From the NCBI RefSeq assembly GCF_037153985.1, contig NZ_JBBAYI010000004.1, positions 341,651 through 405,650 of the forward strand: a stretch of DNA of 64,000 nt, read 5' to 3'. The translations under genes were made by a program, and so were the position numbers. Under the pieces are notes generated by a model. That model had not been told where the DNA came from, ran no database searches, and saw only the letters and a program-made list of their open reading frames with translations. Below, piece after piece: positions 60,395 through 64,000 of this stretch; position 1 is the stretch's first letter, and each line of letters begins with the position of its first letter. The stretch comes from Emticicia sp037153985 (GTDB lineage: Bacteria; Bacteroidota; Bacteroidia; Cytophagales; Spirosomataceae).

Positions 60395-62140
60395 ATGAAA
60401 AAAATTAAAAATTTAAAATGGGCAATCTTGGGAACTGTCACTACGATGGGTCTGGTTTTTGCCTGTAATGATGATTTCTTGAACATAAAGCCTACGGCTT
60501 CATTGGCTCAAGCACAATTGTCTTCTAAAAAAGGTATCGAGGGGGCTTTAATTGCGGTATATGCGCAATTGAATGGTCGTGCCAACCGTATGGCCAGCCC
60601 AACCAACTGGGTATGGGGTAGTATTCGTGGTGGTGATGCTAACAAAGGTACTGACCCGGGTGACTTCAGTGATATCAACCCAATCCAACGCTTCGAATAC
60701 CTTACAACACAAGGTGTTATCAGCGATGCGTGGGGTGGTATCTATGAAGGTGTAGCTCGTGCTAACTCAGTATTGAACCTTTTAAAAACAGCTCAGGCTG
60801 ATGTAACTGATGCCGATAAGAAAAGAATTTCTGCTGAAGCTCGTTTCTTGAGAGGTCACTACTACTTTGAACTAAACAAACTTTTCAAAAACGCTCCTTA
60901 CGTTGACGAAACTCTTGACTACGGTTCAGGTATCGAAAAAGTGAAAAATGACCAAGACCTTTGGCCTAAAATCGAAGCTGATTTGAAATATGCTTATGAC
61001 AACCTTCCTGAAACACAAACTTCGGTAGGTCGTGCTAACAAATGGGCTGCTGCTTCATTATTAGCTAAAGCATATATGTTCCAGAAGAAATTCAACGATG
61101 CTAAAGCATTGTTTGACCTAATCATTGCAAACGGGCAAACTACTAACGGTAAAAAATATGCCTTGAATGCAAAATATGCTGATATCTTCAGAGCTGATAA
61201 CGATAACAACGCTGAGTCTGTATTCGCTATCCAAGCTGCTGCTAACACAGGTAGCGTAAACAATGCTAACCCTGAGTTTGACCTTAACTGGCCTTACAAC
61301 ACTGGTCCTAATGGCCCTGGTAACTGCTGCGGTTTCTTCCAACCAAGCTTTGAGTTAGGAAACTCTTTCCGTACAGATGCTAAAGGTTTACCATTATTAG
61401 ATGGTTCATATAACAGCGCAGGTAACGAAGTTAAAACTGACATGGGTATCTTGTCAAAAGACCCATTCACTCCAGATGCAGGTAACCTTGACCCTCGTAT
61501 CGACCACTCAATTGGTCGTCGTGGTATCCCTTACCTAGACTGGATCGATCACCCAGGTGCTGACTGGATTCGTAACCAACCTAACGGTGGCCCGTATTCA
61601 AACAAAAAATATGCTTATTACAGAACTGACATAGGTAAAAACCAAGATAACAGCTCATGGACTCCTGGTTATACAGCTATCAACTTTACTATCATCCGTT
61701 TTGCTGATGTATTGTTAATGGCAGCTGAAGCTGAAGTTGAAGTAGGAAGCCTTGAAAAAGCACGCCAATATGTAAACATGATTCGTTCAAGAGCTGCTAA
61801 TCCAGCTGGCTTCGTAACGAAAAATGGTGCTCCGGCTGCTAAATATGTAATTGCTACTTATGACACTCCTTGGACAAGCCAAGCACAAGCTCGTACTGCT
61901 GTTCGTTTCGAACGTAAACTTGAGCTTTCTGGTGAAGGATACCGCTTCTTCGACCTAGTTCGTTGGGGTGTTGATGTACAAGAAGTTAATGCTTACTTAA
62001 CTTATGAAAGCAAAAAACTTCCTAATACACTAGGTGGCTCTGTTTACCAAGCTAAACATGCATTGTTGCCAATTCCTCAAGGACAAATGGACCTTCTTAA
62101 TCAATCAGAAAAAATCCTGACTCAAAACCCAGGATATTAA
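60395..62140 (+). CDS. RagB/SusD family nutrient uptake lipoprotein
   Basis: The 581-residue lipoprotein has lipobox VFACNDDF (Cys24), N-terminal TPR-like helices (KGIEGALIAVYAQLNGRAN, ANSVLNLLKTAQADVTD) and the conserved C-terminal SusD motif: FADVLLMAAEAEVEVGSLEKA, YVNMIRSRA and VRFERKLELSGEGYRFFDLVRWG. It binds the ligand over the SusC barrel. Same high-expression codon bias as susC, 66 bp downstream of it, so the two form a unit. A terminator follows at 62169. Confidence 0.96.
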   Translation: MKKIKNLKWAILGTVTTMGLVFACNDDFLNIKPTASLAQAQLSSKKGIEGALIAVYAQLNGRANRMASPTNWVWGSIRGGDANKGTDPGDFSDINPIQRFEYLTTQGVISDAWGGIYEGVARANSVLNLLKTAQADVTDADKKRISAEARFLRGHYYFELNKLFKNAPYVDETLDYGSGIEKVKNDQDLWPKIEADLKYAYDNLPETQTSVGRANKWAAASLLAKAYMFQKKFNDAKALFDLIIANGQTTNGKKYALNAKYADIFRADNDNNAESVFAIQAAANTGSVNNANPEFDLNWPYNTGPNGPGNCCGFFQPSFELGNSFRTDAKGLPLLDGSYNSAGNEVKTDMGILSKDPFTPDAGNLDPRIDHSIGRRGIPYLDWIDHPGADWIRNQPNGGPYSNKKYAYYRTDIGKNQDNSSWTPGYTAINFTIIRFADVLLMAAEAEVEVGSLEKARQYVNMIRSRAANPAGFVTKNGAPAAKYVIATYDTPWTSQAQARTAVRFERKLELSGEGYRFFDLVRWGVDVQEVNAYLTYESKKLPNTLGGSVYQAKHALLPIPQGQMDLLNQSEKILTQNPGY

Positions 62141-62168
62141 TTCTAACTTTGATTATTTATTAAATAAG

Positions 62169-62198
62169 AAAGAGATGGTATCTTGCCATCTCTTTTTT
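62169..62198 (+). terminator. Terminator after susD
   Basis: aaagagatgg pairs with ccatctcttt around a 7-nt loop and is followed by a T run. It separates the highly biased susCD genes from the next lipoprotein gene, which starts 20 nt later; partial read-through is likely if they share a promoter. Confidence 0.85.
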
Positions 62199-62217
62199 AA
62201 TTCCCTATCATATAAGT

Positions 62218-64000
62218 ATGAAAAAGTCTCTTTTATATCTAACTCTACTCATTACTGGTTCTGTTCTGGTTTCCTGTCAGGAAGAGGAGACCGTATTTAC
62301 TTCACTCCCAGCCGATAAAACGGGTATCTCTTTTGCCAATAGAATCACCGAAAACGATACCCTTAACATCATTGCTTTTGAATATGTCTATAACGGAGGC
62401 GGGGTAGCATTGGGTGATTTCAACAATGATAAACTTGTTGATGTATATTTCACTGGTAATACAACTGCTAACAAATTATATCTCAACAAAGGCGATTTTA
62501 AATTCGAAGATATTACCAAAGAAGCAGGCGTCGATGGCGCAGGTCGGTGGTCTTCTGGTGTAGCAGTAGTTGATATTAATAACGATGGCCTACTCGATAT
62601 CTACGTTTGCGCAACCGCAAAAAAAGTAGCAGGCCAAAGGGCGAATCTACTATATATTAATCAGGGCGTAGGACGGAATGGTATTCCGTCGTTCAAGGAA
62701 ATGGCACAGGAATATGGCGTTGCCGATACCACACATACCACAAACGCCGTATTTTTTGACTACGACAACGACGGCGATTTAGATTTATATGTTCTCGTAA
62801 ATGAAATGGACGATAACCGTTATCCTAATCAGTTTCATGATAAGGTAACCGACGGCTCGTCAGTAAGAAATGACAAACTTTACAGAAATGATTTTGACAA
62901 AACTAAAAATCATCCTGTATTTACAGATGTTACCACACAGGCAAAGATTTTTGATGAAGGCTATGGCCTAGGAATCAATATCACAGATATTAATCAGGAT
63001 GGTTGGAAAGATATTTATATCACTAACGATTTCCTGACAAACGATTTACTTTATATCAATAATCATGATGGTACTTTCACCGAGAAAGCCCACGATTATT
63101 TCAAACATACTTCTTATTCGGCTATGGGTAACGATGTAGCCGATATTAATAATGATGGTTTGGTCGATATGATAGCCCTCGACATGATGCCGGCTACCAA
63201 TAATCGCAAGAAGATGATGACCCCAGCCAATAGCTATATAACTTATCAAAACAACGATAAGTACAATTATATATACCAATATGCTCGTAATACGCTTCAA
63301 ATCAATCAGGGACGTGACCCTAAAACTGGTCAGCCGATGTTTAGCGAGGCAGGCTTGCTGGCAGGCGTAGCACAAACTGACTGGAGTTGGACACCAATGG
63401 TAACCGATTTCGATAATGATGGCCTACGTGATATTATTATTACCAATGGTTTCCCACGTGATGTTACCGATCAGGATTTTCTGGCATATCGCAATCAGGT
63501 AATGGGGTTAATGTCAAAAACAGCCTTACTTGAGTATGTACCTGTTATTAAACTAAAAAACTATGCCTTTCATAATAAAGGTAATTTCCAGTTTGAAGAT
63601 GTAACTGATAAGTGGGGTATCACACAGCCTACATCATCCAACGGGGCAGCGTATGCAGATTTGGATAACGACGGCGACCTTGATTACATCGTTAACAACA
63701 TCAACGATTCGGCCTCAGTGTATCGCAACAACTCCATTCAGCTTAAACCACAGGAAAGCAACTACCTTCGGGTTCAGTTCAAAGGCAATAGCCCCAATGT
63801 GATGGGCTTGGGGGCATGGGTCGAAATCCAGTATGGCAACGGGCAGAAACAGGTTTATGAACATACTCCATACCGTGGTTACCTGTCCTCAGTAGAACCT
63901 GTGGCCCATTTCGGTTTGGGTAAAACCACTGAGGTCACTCAGGTAAAAATCATCTGGCAAAGCGGCAAGAGTCAGGTGCTGAAAGGAGTGAAGGCCAATC
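62218..64000 (+). CDS. FG-GAP/VCBS repeat lipoprotein with ASPIC/UnbV domain (C-terminus outside window)
   Basis: From ATG 62218 the frame is open to the right edge (594 full codons). It begins with lipobox VSCQEEE (Cys about 20), then FG-GAP/VCBS repeats with DFNNDKLVD, DINNDGLLD, DYDNDGDLD, DINQDGWKD, DFDNDGLRD and DLDNDGDLD calcium-type loops, and near the edge an ASPIC/UnbV domain (RVQFKGNSPNVMGLGAWVEI, GYLSSVEPVAHFGLG, VKIIWQSGKSQVL). CRTAC1-like lipoproteins of this type are common just after SusCD pairs and probably aid the same uptake. Codon use is ordinary, unlike susCD. A full protein of about 1100 residues is usual. Confidence 0.92.
   Translation, partial: MKKSLLYLTLLITGSVLVSCQEEETVFTSLPADKTGISFANRITENDTLNIIAFEYVYNGGGVALGDFNNDKLVDVYFTGNTTANKLYLNKGDFKFEDITKEAGVDGAGRWSSGVAVVDINNDGLLDIYVCATAKKVAGQRANLLYINQGVGRNGIPSFKEMAQEYGVADTTHTTNAVFFDYDNDGDLDLYVLVNEMDDNRYPNQFHDKVTDGSSVRNDKLYRNDFDKTKNHPVFTDVTTQAKIFDEGYGLGINITDINQDGWKDIYITNDFLTNDLLYINNHDGTFTEKAHDYFKHTSYSAMGNDVADINNDGLVDMIALDMMPATNNRKKMMTPANSYITYQNNDKYNYIYQYARNTLQINQGRDPKTGQPMFSEAGLLAGVAQTDWSWTPMVTDFDNDGLRDIIITNGFPRDVTDQDFLAYRNQVMGLMSKTALLEYVPVIKLKNYAFHNKGNFQFEDVTDKWGITQPTSSNGAAYADLDNDGDLDYIVNNINDSASVYRNNSIQLKPQESNYLRVQFKGNSPNVMGLGAWVEIQYGNGQKQVYEHTPYRGYLSSVEPVAHFGLGKTTEVTQVKIIWQSGKSQVLKGVKAN

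Noticed and set aside
1..64000. tRNA, rRNA, transposase, integrase or toxin-antitoxin genes
   Set aside because: None was recognised by eye; a tRNAscan or ISfinder search would be needed to exclude short remnants.

Overview
The window looks like the chromosome of a Bacteroidota (Bacteroidetes) bacterium, most likely of the Cytophagales (Spirosomaceae-like; the genus is not decidable from sequence alone). The reasons are a SusC/RagA–SusD/RagB pair, a PorE-like type IX secretion (T9SS) protein, secreted delta-60/FG-GAP proteins, LytS/LytTR two-component genes, 'TonB plug plus MG2' proteins, AT-rich spacers, almost no Shine-Dalgarno sequences, and recurring promoter candidates of the Bacteroidetes type (TTG, then 18-22 nt, then TAnnTTTG). 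No tRNA, rRNA, insertion sequence, integrase, phage gene or CRISPR array was seen. Gene order looks like ordinary core plus niche genome.

Layout. 1-8.6 kb (minus strand): a giant secreted delta-60/FG-GAP/LamG protein open at the left edge, a DUF4349 lipoprotein, a secreted Ig/cadherin-like protein and a conserved cytoplasmic protein of unknown function. 8.9-16.3 kb (plus): a CzcCBA-type heavy-metal RND efflux operon with an OprB-like porin between the adaptor and pump genes. 16.6-19.3 kb: FabH, an exported esterase, and a Crp/Fnr-type regulator. 19.5-24.6 kb: a parallel beta-helix protein paired with an SO2930-type diheme cytochrome, a LytS/LytTR pair and an intradiol-dioxygenase-like protein. 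24.6-33.3 kb, mostly minus: SelW-like protein, a large PVC-type cytochrome c lipoprotein, an NlpC/P60 peptidase, ThiL, a small lipoprotein, a UbiA-like membrane protein and a MOSC protein; cytochrome-b5-like and small membrane proteins lie on plus. 33.4-39.5 kb: PorE-like protein, then a minus-strand purine permease / exported MTA-SAH nucleosidase / PatB C-S lyase operon. 39.6-46.8 kb: Gfo/Idh/MocA oxidoreductase, M23 peptidase, lipoprotein, Rrf2 regulator, MG2/TonB-plug protein, a 710-bp non-coding gap, and ribosome hibernation factor. 46.9-56.3 kb: a bPH-CbbX AAA ATPase, a tubby-like membrane protein, a Nudix-type regulator facing an orphan ABC ATPase, HisB, RuvC, and a UPF0104 / GT2 / dipeptidase run. 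56.3-64 kb: an 800-bp leader, then susC, susD and an FG-GAP/ASPIC lipoprotein open at the right edge.

How it fits together. Much of the window serves the envelope: nutrient capture (SusCD and its accessory protein), metal detoxification, peptidoglycan turnover, T9SS anchoring and exported redox proteins. No obviously new defence or mobile system is visible. The best leads are: the unknown 491-aa family, whose promoter and Shine-Dalgarno sequence fix an internal start; the bPH-CbbX fusion and its membrane neighbour; the exported nucleosidase operon; a HisB lacking its zinc-loop cysteines; a 19-bp perfect stem at 24.9 kb; and a possible orphan leader peptide at 45.8 kb.
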